Of a stretch of 41,739 nt of DNA, positions 1-7,027 are shown one piece after another; position 1 is the first letter of the stretch; each line of letters begins with the position of its first letter. Below the pieces are notes generated by a model. That model was not told the origin of the DNA, did no database searches, and was given only the letters and a program-made list of their open reading frames with translations. The position numbers were made by a program, and so were the translations under genes. Source of the DNA: Metabacillus lacus (GTDB taxonomy: Bacteria > Bacillota > Bacilli > Bacillales > Bacillaceae); the NCBI RefSeq assembly GCF_009674805.1, contig NZ_WKKI01000037.1, positions 1 through 41,739 of the forward strand, in the 5' to 3' direction.

Positions 1-32
1 GGTTAAACGTTTAAAAACCCTTTATTTACAGC

Positions 33-125
33 CTACCGGAGCCATTAGACGGAATTTCTCCGTTTATTGCAGGCTATTTTCTCCCTATTTTCTATTTAAC
101 CGGAATTCTTCCGTCTATTCCCAAC
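33..125. repeat. Dispersed repeat, left copy (paired palindromes)
   Basis: Two short palindromes of the form RACGGA..TCCGT(T/C)TA lie about 50 bp apart (near 53-69 and 101-118), joined by a T/C-rich linker. The same layout, including the linker, recurs in reverse orientation at about 41513-41593. Along roughly 75 aligned bases most positions agree by eye. It has no coding capacity. It could be a REP/MITE-like intergenic repeat; the family is not identified. Confidence 0.6.
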
Positions 126-254
126 AAGAAACCGGCTGCCCCCTCCTTCAATACGCTTAACACCCCGTACATGTTGTATCTCACTAAACCTCTTATCACG
201 ATTCCGTGTTATTTCCTTATCTGAATCCCGCCACTTGCAATTCCCAAACATGCA

Positions 255-292
255 AAAAGCAGTGAAATTCATGAGAGAATTTCACTGCTTTT
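255..292 (-). terminator. Terminator of yisL
   Basis: A perfect 16-bp inverted repeat (arms 255-270 and 277-292, loop of 6) lies just downstream of the yisL stop on the minus strand. The minus-strand transcript ends in a run of U residues after the stem, so it fits a rho-independent terminator. Confidence 0.75.
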
Positions 293-312
293 ATGGCTGC
301 TTTATGCTTATT

Positions 313-669
313 CTAGAATATTTGGAAACCAAGCGGTAAACGTAATCCCAGCAGGATAGAAAGAACTGCCGCTACGCCAAATTGAATCCAGAATACTCTT
401 GTTGGCTTGTTTTTCTTACCTCTGACTAAAATCATTTCCATCATACCCACTGTCCATAATCCAACTACCGCTTTGATTATATATTCAAGTGAGAGGCTAG
501 ATACTGAGGTCAGCAATAAAATTCCTGTTAAAATAATAAGGACATAGATCATTCTTAGGATCATATGCACAATTTTCAATTGGGTGGCTTTGCCCGCCCT
601 ATGCATTTGATACGCAACAAAGAATATAATTATTCCCAGTACCCACGCTGTGATATGCATGTGTGTCAT
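313..669 (-). CDS. yisL: YisL family membrane protein (UPF0344)
   Basis: The product is 118 residues, the same length as B. subtilis YisL. It is very hydrophobic, with about four predicted membrane segments (roughly residues 5-25, 35-55, 60-80 and 95-115) and basic loops such as RGKKNKPTR. The function of this family is not established. The ATG at 669 is preceded by GGGGAGG about 8 nt upstream, which supports this start over the internal Met at residue 4. The gene is single, ends at a strong hairpin, and faces away from rocD. Its position next to yisK and yisI matches the B. subtilis order. Confidence 0.85.
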   Translation of the reverse strand: MTHMHITAWVLGIIIFFVAYQMHRAGKATQLKIVHMILRMIYVLIILTGILLLTSVSSLSLEYIIKAVVGLWTVGMMEMILVRGKKNKPTRVFWIQFGVAAVLSILLGLRLPLGFQIF

Positions 670-757
670 CTGTGTTTCCTCCCCGGTTTTTCTTTAACAT
701 TCTTATTTTATCATGAAAGGAATAAAATTTTGAAATAATAACCTGTTTAGATGTCTA

Positions 758-786
758 TTGTTTTCTCACAGTTTGTAGGCTATTGT
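758..786 (+). promoter_or_regulatory. Candidate sigma-A promoter of rocD
   Basis: TTGTTT (758-763) and TATTGT (781-786) are separated by 17 bp and lie about 45 bp before the rocD start. The match to the vegetative consensus is moderate. No -12/-24 SigL-type promoter (used by roc genes in B. subtilis) was recognised here, so rocD may be controlled differently. Confidence 0.4.
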
Positions 787-829
787 AAGAAGAGGGTCAA
801 ATTGACGATTATACTTATTCGGAGGGGAT

Positions 830-2026
830 ATGATGGCAACAAAAACAGAAAATATGATTCATTTAACTGAAAAATACGGAGCGAATAATTATCACCCGCT
901 TCCTATCGTGATTAGCAAAGCGGAAGGTGTGTGGGTTGAGGATCCGGAAGGCACTAAGTATATGGATATGCTGAGTGCGTATTCAGCAGTCAATCAGGGT
1001 CATCGCCACCCAAAAATCATTGAGGCACTAAAGGAGCAGGCTGATAAAATCACTCTGACTTCCCGTGCATTTCACAATGACCAGCTTGGCCCATGGTATG
1101 AAAAAGTTTCAAAGTTAACCTACAAAGAAATGGTTCTGCCGATGAATACAGGTGCAGAGGCTGTTGAAACTGCGGTGAAAACTGCAAGAAGATGGGCATA
1201 TCAGGTAAAAGGCGTCGAGGAAAATAGAGCTGAAATCATTGTGTGTGAAGATAACTTTCACGGCAGAACCATGACAGCGGTTTCGATGAGTTCCAGCGAT
1301 GAGTACAAGGAAGGTTTCGGCCCGATGCTTCCCGGCATTAAGGTGATTCCTTTTAATGATACTGAGGCACTCAAAAATGCTATTACACCAAATACAGCTG
1401 CTTTTATTTTCGAGCCGATTCAAGGTGAAGCAGGCATTAATATTCCTGATGAGGGATTCCTTACTGAAGCATTTAAAATCTGTAAAGAGCAGAACGTTCT
1501 TTTTGTAGCGGATGAAATTCAGGCTGGACTTGGCAGATCAGGAAAGCTGTTCGCTTGTGATTGGGAAGAGATTATTCCTGATATGTATATTCTCGGAAAA
1601 GCATTAGGCGGAGGTGTTTTCCCTATTTCCTGTGTTGCTGCAAACCGTGACATCCTTGGAGTGTTTAATCCAGGCTCGCATGGTTCAACATTTGGAGGAA
1701 ATCCGCTTGCTTGTGCAGTATCAATCGCAGCATTGGATGTCTTGATTGATGATAAGCTTTCAGACCGCTCCCTCGATCTTGGGAACTATTTTATGGAAAA
1801 GCTTCGCGAGATTAAAAATCCGGTCGTAAAAGAAGTACGAGGCAAAGGTTTGTTTATCGGCCTTGAACTCCATGAAGAAGCTCGTCCATACTGTGAAGAG
1901 CTTAAAAAAGAAGGACTTCTCTGCAAAGAAACACACGAAACCGTGATTCGCTTTGCTCCGCCTCTCATCATCTCAAAAGAAGATCTTGACTGGGCTATTG
2001 AAAAGGTGCAAAAGGTATTAAGTTAA
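830..2026 (+). CDS. rocD: Ornithine aminotransferase
   Basis: This is a PLP-dependent class III aminotransferase of 398 residues. It converts ornithine plus 2-oxoglutarate to glutamate semialdehyde plus glutamate in arginine/ornithine catabolism in the cytoplasm. The sequence is close to B. subtilis RocD throughout: [11 protein letters not shown] at the N-terminus, [11 protein letters not shown] (phosphate-binding region), NFHGRTM, the DEIQ motif at about 228-231, and the PLP lysine at residue 257 in LGKALGGG. Two ATG codons are adjacent (830 and 833) after GGAGGGG; the second has the better spacing. The gene lies between yisL and yisK, outside any roc operon, and ends at a hairpin shared with yisK. 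No arginine pathway partner is next to it. Confidence 0.95.
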   Translation: MMATKTENMIHLTEKYGANNYHPLPIVISKAEGVWVEDPEGTKYMDMLSAYSAVNQGHRHPKIIEALKEQADKITLTSRAFHNDQLGPWYEKVSKLTYKEMVLPMNTGAEAVETAVKTARRWAYQVKGVEENRAEIIVCEDNFHGRTMTAVSMSSSDEYKEGFGPMLPGIKVIPFNDTEALKNAITPNTAAFIFEPIQGEAGINIPDEGFLTEAFKICKEQNVLFVADEIQAGLGRSGKLFACDWEEIIPDMYILGKALGGGVFPISCVAANRDILGVFNPGSHGSTFGGNPLACAVSIAALDVLIDDKLSDRSLDLGNYFMEKLREIKNPVVKEVRGKGLFIGLELHEEARPYCEELKKEGLLCKETHETVIRFAPPLIISKEDLDWAIEKVQKVLS

Positions 2027-2048
2027 TCTATCTATTCTTATCCAAAAC

Positions 2049-2082
2049 AAAAAGCTGATCAGCCGATCAGCTTTTTGTTTTT
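2049..2082. terminator. Bidirectional terminator between rocD and yisK
   Basis: A 12-bp stem (2049-2060 with 2065-2076) has a 4-base loop and is flanked by A-rich and T-rich tracts on both sides. It can end transcripts from both convergent genes. On the minus strand it overlaps the last codons of yisK, whose stop is at 2067-2069. Confidence 0.8.
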
Positions 2083-2984
2083 TTGCTTACTGTATTGCTG
2101 AGCGTTCCGATTCCTGTAATCGAAATCTCAATTACATCTCCTTCTTTTAAATAGAGCGGGGGCTTGAAGCCTTTTCCAACACCTGCAGGAGTTCCGGTTG
2201 CAATGATATCTCCAGCTTCAAGTGTTGTACCCTGTGAAATAACTGAAATAATTTCTTCTATTCCAAAAATCATATCAGAGACTTTGCCGGTTTGTCTTTG
2301 CTCTCCATTCACATACGTTTCTACAGTAAGGGAGTTGATATCCTCAAATGCTGTCTTATGAACAATACAAGGTCCGATTGGACAGGAGGTATCAAGGCTT
2401 TTTCCCAGGAGAAATTGTTTATGCCTTGCCTGAAGATCTCTTGCTGTTATGTCATTCAGGATGGTAAATCCAAAGATGTAATCACCCGCGTTTTCTTTCT
2501 CAATTCTTTTGCCATTTTTACCGATTACTACAGCCAGCTCTCCTTCATAATCGAGCTCACTGGTGACATCTGAATGGAGGTCAATCTCAGCATCATGGCC
2601 GATCACTGCTGTCGGCGCTTTAGAGAATAGCATCGGGTACTGGGGAATGTCACTTTCGGTACCAAGTTCCAACGCATGTTCACGGTAATTTTTCCCAACA
2701 CAGAAGATATTTTTTCTGGGCCGGGGGATCGGAGCAAGCAGCGTGACTTCGTTAAGATTGTAAAGGTATGATTCCGTTTCCTCCTCCTTCTTAACTCCTT
2801 GGATTAATTGGTTCACGTGGTTAAGAAATTTTTCTCCCATTTGAATACAGTCAATCATTGAAGAAGGGACAGTCTCCATCTCAAAAAGCCTCTTCTCTGC
2901 TCTTTGCAGGTCTAAAATCTGATCGTTGTCATTCAGCACCCCTATAAACTGGCGGCCATGAAGAACTGCTGTTGCAAGCTTCAT
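2067..2984 (-). CDS. yisK: Fumarylacetoacetate hydrolase family protein YisK
   Basis: The product is 305 residues and belongs to the FAH superfamily (oxaloacetate decarboxylase / acylpyruvase type). Family hallmarks are NIFCVGKNYREHA at about 92-104 and the metal-binding acidic residues E147 and E149 in DYEGEL, with D178 in ILNDIT. The C-terminal half also carries the G.TPAGVG loop. B. subtilis YisK has been linked to oxaloacetate decarboxylation and to the Mbl cell-shape protein; the same role here is inferred from similarity and synteny. The start chosen is the ATG at 2984, with AGAGGGG about 10 nt upstream. A GTG four codons earlier overlaps that ribosome binding site, so it is unlikely. 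It is convergent with rocD. Confidence 0.88.
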   Translation of the reverse strand: MKLATAVLHGRQFIGVLNDNDQILDLQRAEKRLFEMETVPSSMIDCIQMGEKFLNHVNQLIQGVKKEEETESYLYNLNEVTLLAPIPRPRKNIFCVGKNYREHALELGTESDIPQYPMLFSKAPTAVIGHDAEIDLHSDVTSELDYEGELAVVIGKNGKRIEKENAGDYIFGFTILNDITARDLQARHKQFLLGKSLDTSCPIGPCIVHKTAFEDINSLTVETYVNGEQRQTGKVSDMIFGIEEIISVISQGTTLEAGDIIATGTPAGVGKGFKPPLYLKEGDVIEISITGIGTLSNTVSKKTKS

Positions 2985-3241
2985 AATGTTGTACACCCCT
3001 CTGAATTACTGTTGAATACTTAATTGCATAACATATTCGTTAAATTCTGTGTCTTTTCCTTCTCTTTTTCCATATTTTTCGCAGCAATGCCTGCGACATT
3101 TTCTCCTTTTTCTGAGTAACATTGTTGAAAATTGTAAGTTTATTTGTTAATTTGCCGAAATTGCATTCTCTGTAACATTTCATTGTATAATAAGTACAAT
3201 ACTTTTTTTGGATAATATTAGAGTAAAGATGGGGAATAGAC

Positions 3242-3415
3242 ATGGCACGAAAAGACATTGAAATACAACGAAAAAACATGATTGACACTGCCAGGAAGTA
3301 TGGAATGAACGCAACAGAAACTATTCGCTGCAGTCAGGAGTTGGACCACCTTCTAAATCAAGAATTAAAAATGAATACTGCCCCTTCGCAGGATGATACC
3401 CTCCAGACAAATTAA
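3242..3415 (+). CDS. yisI: Spo0E-like sporulation aspartyl-phosphate phosphatase
   Basis: This is a 57-residue basic helical protein. It carries the Spo0E-family signature SQELD (residues 31-35) followed by an amphipathic helix, DHLLNQEL. The family folds as two antiparallel helices and removes phosphate from Spo0A~P, which delays sporulation. In B. subtilis the Spo0E-like yisI lies at the same place beside the gerP operon. The start at 3242 has a modest GGGG ribosome site 8 nt upstream. A TATAAT-like element near 3186-3191 could serve as its -10. A hairpin follows directly after the stop. Confidence 0.85.
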   Translation: MARKDIEIQRKNMIDTARKYGMNATETIRCSQELDHLLNQELKMNTAPSQDDTLQTN

Positions 3416-3441
3416 AACAGCTTACTACAGCTGTTTTTTTT
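3414..3441 (+). terminator. Terminator after the Spo0E-like gene
   Basis: The stem AAAACAGC / GCTGTTTT (3414-3421 with 3430-3437) is followed by a run of eight T. It begins within the stop codon and separates yisI from the gerP operon. Confidence 0.75.
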
Positions 3442-3524
3442 ATGTGAATTCTGGGTATTTATCACAACTTTTTGGTAAGGGGCATAGTATGCCCTATAAA
3501 GTCTTTGATAAAGGAAGTTGCTGT

Positions 3525-3746
3525 ATGCCGGCAATCGTTGGCGCATTTAAAGTTAATAACGTAGGTACGAGCAGCGTCGTGCATATTGGAGATGTGATTA
3601 CCATTTCCCCCGTAAGTGAAGTTAAAACGTTTGCCGGCGCCGGTTCTTTCAATACAGGCGACGGAATTAACGTATATAACCGAAACAGCAATACAAACAC
3701 CTATGACGGAAATGTGGTGGATCAGCCGATTACAGGCAATCTGTAG
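3525..3746 (+). CDS. gerPA: Spore germination protein GerPA
   Basis: The product is 73 residues. It starts with the GerPA/GerPF family signature MPAIVG and continues with a phased VVHIGD and FNTGD pattern. GerP proteins are made in the mother cell late in sporulation and let germinants pass the spore coat. The ATG at 3525 follows AAGGAAG by about 8 nt; upstream in-frame codons have no ribosome site. It is the first gene of a six-gene operon, as in B. subtilis. A CATAGTATG sequence at 3483-3491 resembles the sigma-K -10 (CATANNNTA), which would fit the known mother-cell control, but this is a weak match. Confidence 0.9.
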   Translation: MPAIVGAFKVNNVGTSSVVHIGDVITISPVSEVKTFAGAGSFNTGDGINVYNRNSNTNTYDGNVVDQPITGNL

Positions 3747-3762
3747 AAATCAGGTGATAGGA

Positions 3763-3987
3763 ATGAATTTTTACATTGATCAATCTATCCAAATCAATTA
3801 TTTGAGAGTGGGAGCCGTCAGTAATTCTTCTGTTCTGCAGATCGGCAGCGCAGGAATCATCAAGCCTCTCTCCAACTTGTATAATACGGGCGGCTTCATC
3901 GAGCCCGCTCCGTTGGCTGAGACTACTACCGGAATTGAAGGCAGCACCCCAGTCCCTCTTGTACCATTAACTTCTCCTGCATCTTAG
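3763..3987 (+). CDS. gerPB: Spore germination protein GerPB
   Basis: The product is 74 residues, close to the 77 of B. subtilis GerPB. It begins MNFYIDQSIQINYLRVG and contains the SSVLQIGSAG motif typical of GerPB, GerPD and GerPE, with a proline/threonine-rich C-terminus. It belongs to the coat-located germinant-permeability group. It starts 16 nt after gerPA with AGGTGAT as ribosome site. About 80 nt separate it from gerPC, without a clear terminator. Confidence 0.88.
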   Translation: MNFYIDQSIQINYLRVGAVSNSSVLQIGSAGIIKPLSNLYNTGGFIEPAPLAETTTGIEGSTPVPLVPLTSPAS

Positions 3988-4069
3988 GAAAAATAGTTTA
4001 ACCTCCGCTTCTCCGCATATAGATGAATTATAAGAATTTTTTTCAGCAGCGGCAGAGCGGGGTGTATTT

Positions 4070-4669
4070 ATGTACTATCAGCAAAATCTTATGTACTATA
4101 TTCAGAATCTATATTCGCAGCTTCAGGCAAGTGAACAGAAAATTTCCCGTCTTGAAGAGTCGGTTCAAGAGCTGCGTGCTACTGTGGAAGAATTAAGAAA
4201 CCGGCCCTACACAAATATTGAACGAATTGAATATAACTTTGATCAATTAAAGGTTGAAACATTAGAGGGAACACTGAATATTGGCGTCAACCCTGCTAAT
4301 GGAGAGTCTATTCAAAACTTCGAAGTAAGCCAGCAGCAGCCGCCTCAGGTACCGGTGATGGAAGCGGAATTTCAGGCACATGTGCTGAACCAGGCAAGAG
4401 ATCAGGTAGAAGATTACCTTGAGAACGAGACGGACTCACTGTTTGATTCTCTGGAAGCTGCCTATGATACTGAATTCAATCAGCAGTACAGAGAAATGAT
4501 TTTGACAGATATATCAAGGCAGATTGACAGCCGGATATCCTATCATCATTCCGCGCTCCCGCTGCGGGATACCAATCAGACAGATGAACATATTAAAATG
4601 ATTGCCAACAATGTGAAAACCGATATCGAAAACTCCATAAACCACTTTGTCCGGAATCTTCCGAAGTAA
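4070..4669 (+). CDS. gerPC: Spore germination protein GerPC
   Basis: The product is 199 residues, against about 205 in B. subtilis. An N-terminal Tyr/Gln-rich stretch (MYYQQNLMYYIQNLY) is followed by a coiled coil (about residues 15-45, heptads in QASEQKISRLEESVQELRA). A beta-rich middle contains IERIEYNFDQLKVETLEGTL. The C-terminal half is acidic and helical. GerPC is the largest member of the set and probably a structural coat component. The ATG at 4070 is preceded by GGGGTG; the next Met, at residue 8, is possible but has no better site. It lies mid-operon, with gerPD 18 nt downstream. Confidence 0.9.
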   Translation: MYYQQNLMYYIQNLYSQLQASEQKISRLEESVQELRATVEELRNRPYTNIERIEYNFDQLKVETLEGTLNIGVNPANGESIQNFEVSQQQPPQVPVMEAEFQAHVLNQARDQVEDYLENETDSLFDSLEAAYDTEFNQQYREMILTDISRQIDSRISYHHSALPLRDTNQTDEHIKMIANNVKTDIENSINHFVRNLPK

Positions 4670-4687
4670 AGCAAGGAGGAATAGAAC

Positions 4688-4864
4688 ATGAATTTTACCG
4701 TTATCAACAAAAACCTTTGTGTCCATGCTATACGTGTGATTGGGGTATCGAGTTCATCGGTCTTTTTAATCGGTGACACTGATACAATTGCCCTTTCATC
4801 CGTATTTGACACTCCCCCGGAATCTTTAATTATTGGTCCATTTGTACCTTTGGCCCCTCAATAA
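4688..4864 (+). CDS. gerPD: Spore germination protein GerPD
   Basis: This is a 58-residue protein, exactly the length of B. subtilis GerPD. It has the family pattern NKNLCVHAIRVIGVSSSSV followed by FLIGDTD, and ends in a hydrophobic proline-rich tail. It has the strongest ribosome site of the operon (AAGGAGG, 8 nt before the ATG at 4688). It ends one base before the gerPE start, so the two are probably translationally coupled. Confidence 0.88.
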   Translation: MNFTVINKNLCVHAIRVIGVSSSSVFLIGDTDTIALSSVFDTPPESLIIGPFVPLAPQ

Positions 4865-4865
4865 C

Positions 4866-5255
4866 ATGTTGAAAAGGACATCGGTTGTTCAAACGGCCTA
4901 TCTCAATTCTGCAGGTTTAAGTTCCGTGTTTCAAATAGGAGACGCTTTAAGAATACACAACAAAACCAATGTATTTGCTGTGCAGAGGGAGCAGGAAATC
5001 TTCTATATAAATGAAGGGAACTTACAAGAGTATGCTATCTTCAAAGAAGAGATTCCTCTTCCCCTGATAGATGAGAATATCACAATAAATGTGTATCACG
5101 ATAAGCCTTTTATCCAGGTGAAAGCTGTAAAAGTAACGGCTATCTCATCTTCTGCGGTATTTCAAATTGGTTCTGTAAACGAAATGTATTTGGAATCCAG
5201 AGTCAAGCATACAAGACAGCTCAGGTTTAGAAATTCACAAAACACACCTGGTTGA
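4866..5255 (+). CDS. gerPE: Spore germination protein GerPE
   Basis: The product is 129 residues, near the 132 of B. subtilis. It starts MLKRTSVVQTAYLNSAG and carries two copies of the GerPB/D/E-type motif, SSVFQIGD (about 24-31) and SSAVFQIGS (about 98-106), which suggests an internal duplication. The ATG at 4866 sits one base after the gerPD stop and has no clear ribosome site of its own, so coupled translation is likely. About 97 nt separate it from gerPF. Confidence 0.88.
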   Translation: MLKRTSVVQTAYLNSAGLSSVFQIGDALRIHNKTNVFAVQREQEIFYINEGNLQEYAIFKEEIPLPLIDENITINVYHDKPFIQVKAVKVTAISSSAVFQIGSVNEMYLESRVKHTRQLRFRNSQNTPG

Positions 5256-5352
5256 ATATCGTGTATTGTATTTGGAAAACTTTCTTAGACAGAATCAGGT
5301 CTGCAAGTGCAGATCTTCTCTGTAAGTCTATAATAAAAAAAGGATGTTTCTC

Positions 5353-5571
5353 ATGCCAGCAATAGTAGGGCCCTTAAAGATTAACAACGTAGCAGGCGGG
5401 GTGGTCAATTTTGGAGATACCTTTTATTTATCCCCTAAAAGTTCTTCTAAGGCAGCTACAGGTTCAGGAGGAGGCAACACAGGGGACTTCTGGATCTTAA
5501 ACAATGGAATCAGTGCCACTAATATGATAGACCCTGATGCAGCGGATCAAAATATTACCGCTAATAACTAA
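5353..5571 (+). CDS. gerPF: Spore germination protein GerPF
   Basis: The product is 72 residues, as in B. subtilis. It starts with the shared MPAIVGPLKINNV signature, then VVNFGDTFYLSPKSSSKA, a Gly/Ser-rich turn, NTGDF, and the end DQNITANN. It resembles GerPA, and the two bracket the operon. The ATG at 5353 is preferred because it restores the family N-terminus and has AAAGGA 9 nt upstream; an ATG three codons earlier overlaps that site. Confidence 0.9.
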   Translation: MPAIVGPLKINNVAGGVVNFGDTFYLSPKSSSKAATGSGGGNTGDFWILNNGISATNMIDPDAADQNITANN

Positions 5572-5587
5572 CCGTAAAAGATAAACA

Positions 5588-5652
5588 GGCTAATATACCT
5601 GAAGCAATCCTGCGTGATAAGGGCGGATCTTCATCTAATTAGCCTAATTTTT
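5588..5652 (+). terminator. Possible terminator of the gerP operon
   Basis: An extended imperfect hairpin has outer arms AGGCTAAT (5588-5595) and ATTAGCCT (5638-5645), and a smaller inner stem between them. It is followed by AATTTTT. The large loop makes it less typical than the other terminators in this window. Confidence 0.4.
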
Positions 5653-5710
5653 ATCCTCCTATTTATCAGAGCCTCAAGAACTTGTAAAGAAGAGCTGACC
5701 TTCATCAACT

Positions 5711-5743
5711 AAAAAAAGCAGTCCAATTTGCACTTGGACTGCT
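5711..5743 (-). terminator. Terminator of the RsbR-like gene
   Basis: A perfect 10-bp stem (5717-5726 with 5734-5743) on the minus strand is followed by seven U residues (complement of 5711-5717). It lies 42 nt past the stop of the RsbR-like gene. Confidence 0.8.
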
Positions 5744-5784
5744 GAAGGTTTGAACGGCACTAAGCAGCACCGCTTCTCTGTCAG

Positions 5785-6624
5785 TTACTGCTCTGCGCCT
5801 GAGAGGGCCTGTGACAGAGTGGATTTGATTGTTATATTGTCAAAAGACAATCCAAGCTGCATCGCTGTCAGGGCAATTTCAGGCCGTATGCCGGAAATAG
5901 TTGTTTCTACGCCGATCATCCGCAGTGCATCAATCAGCTGAAAAATCTGGTGGGCCACCATCGTATCCACCATAACAACTCCGGATAAATCAATGTAAAG
6001 CTTGCTGACTCCCCGCTCGGCACATTGGTTCAAAGTACTCTCAAGGATGAATTTTGCTCTTGCAGTATCAATGTCTCCCACCAATGGCAAAAGCGCATGG
6101 TTGTTATTCAGGCTGATGACAGGCGAGCTTAATTCGTTGATCATTTCCTGCTGTGCCTTCAGCTGACGGTAAGAAAACTTATGTGTTTCCTCGATATACT
6201 TTAGTACCACACTGTCAAACGCTTTAACAATGACCTTGTTCCATAAATCGTACTCATCATACGAAACAGCATCCTTGTTTTCACGGAAGAATTCTTTAAT
6301 GTACTGAAGATACTGAGTCCGTACTCTCGTAAATTCAGCAACAATCAGATGAATCGGTGTACTTTGATGTTCTCCGTCCCTTGCTATCCTGAGAATCCAT
6401 TCATCAAAGTTTTGAAAAAATGTTACTTCATCTTCAACGAACAGCTTTATTAAATGAAGGTGAAAGTCAAAATTTTGCTGTTTGAGGGTTTCAATTACCT
6501 CAGGATCATTGGAGGCATACACTCCGCTGGCGGTACTTTTATCTATGCTGTTATACCATTCCTCAGTTAATTCCCTCGCACGGTCCTTTAAATAATCGTG
6601 CAAAGCCCTGCTTTTATGCATCAT
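5785..6624 (-). CDS. RsbR-type stressosome protein (STAS domain)
   Basis: The product is 279 residues. The N-terminal half is a divergent sensor-like helical domain (globin-like in RsbR proteins). The C-terminal STAS domain covers about residues 160-275. Both conserved phosphorylation threonines are present: T187 in GDIDTARAK and T221 in MVDTMVAHQ. These match the two RsbT targets in RsbRA. RsbR proteins form the stressosome with RsbS and hold the kinase RsbT until stress frees it to activate sigma-B. No rsbS, rsbT or sigB gene is nearby, so this is an orphan paralogue. Either of two adjacent ATG codons (6624, 6621) may be the start, behind AAAGGAG. It is 85 nt downstream of yisB without a clear terminator between them. 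Confidence 0.85.
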   Translation of the reverse strand: MMHKSRALHDYLKDRARELTEEWYNSIDKSTASGVYASNDPEVIETLKQQNFDFHLHLIKLFVEDEVTFFQNFDEWILRIARDGEHQSTPIHLIVAEFTRVRTQYLQYIKEFFRENKDAVSYDEYDLWNKVIVKAFDSVVLKYIEETHKFSYRQLKAQQEMINELSSPVISLNNNHALLPLVGDIDTARAKFILESTLNQCAERGVSKLYIDLSGVVMVDTMVAHQIFQLIDALRMIGVETTISGIRPEIALTAMQLGLSFDNITIKSTLSQALSGAEQ

Positions 6625-6709
6625 CTCTTCTCCTTTATCTGAAGCATTTTCCCACCCTCTATCATACTAATAAACACTGGGTTTGTGAAATGAAATTATT
6701 TAACAGAAA

Positions 6710-7012
6710 CTAGCTTCTCTTTTTCCTGCTGTTAGACTTTTTAGTCTTAATCAGCTTGGAGGATGGCTGCTTTTTAATCCACTGAACATATTTGGAAATT
6801 TTTTCGTCCTGCTTCAAAGAAGCAACTGTGTTCAGCCTGGCAGCAAGTTCCTCGTTTGTATAGAGTGCATGAATCTGTTTATGGCAGGGAATGCACAGGG
6901 AGGCAGTAGGCAGGAAAGTGCCGCCCAATTCTTTCGGAGTTAGATGGTGTCTCGTAATTTCAACATTTTCTCTTTTACAAAGCTCACACATTCCCTGCTC
7001 TTTCTTTCCCAC
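6710..7012 (-). CDS. yisB: HNH endonuclease family protein YisB
   Basis: The product is 100 residues. It has a compact HNH/zinc-finger domain: C9-x2-C12, H22-H23 in RHHLTPKELGG, and C40-x2-C43-H44...H48. A lysine/arginine-rich tail (KTKKSNSRKKRS) probably contacts nucleic acid. The start is a GTG at 7012, chosen because AAAGGAGG lies 7 nt upstream; the first ATG, at codon 8, has no site. It follows sbcC by 15 nt and is likely co-transcribed with sbcDC, the same arrangement as in B. subtilis. A role in DNA processing with SbcCD is inferred from context only. Confidence 0.82.
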   Translation of the reverse strand: MGKKEQGMCELCKRENVEITRHHLTPKELGGTFLPTASLCIPCHKQIHALYTNEELAARLNTVASLKQDEKISKYVQWIKKQPSSKLIKTKKSNSRKKRS

Positions 7013-7027
7013 TGCGTTGCCTCCTTT

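Noticed and set aside
3040-3288. Minus-strand ORF of 82 codons
   Set aside because: It overlaps the Spo0E-like gene and its promoter, has no ribosome site and an implausible composition.
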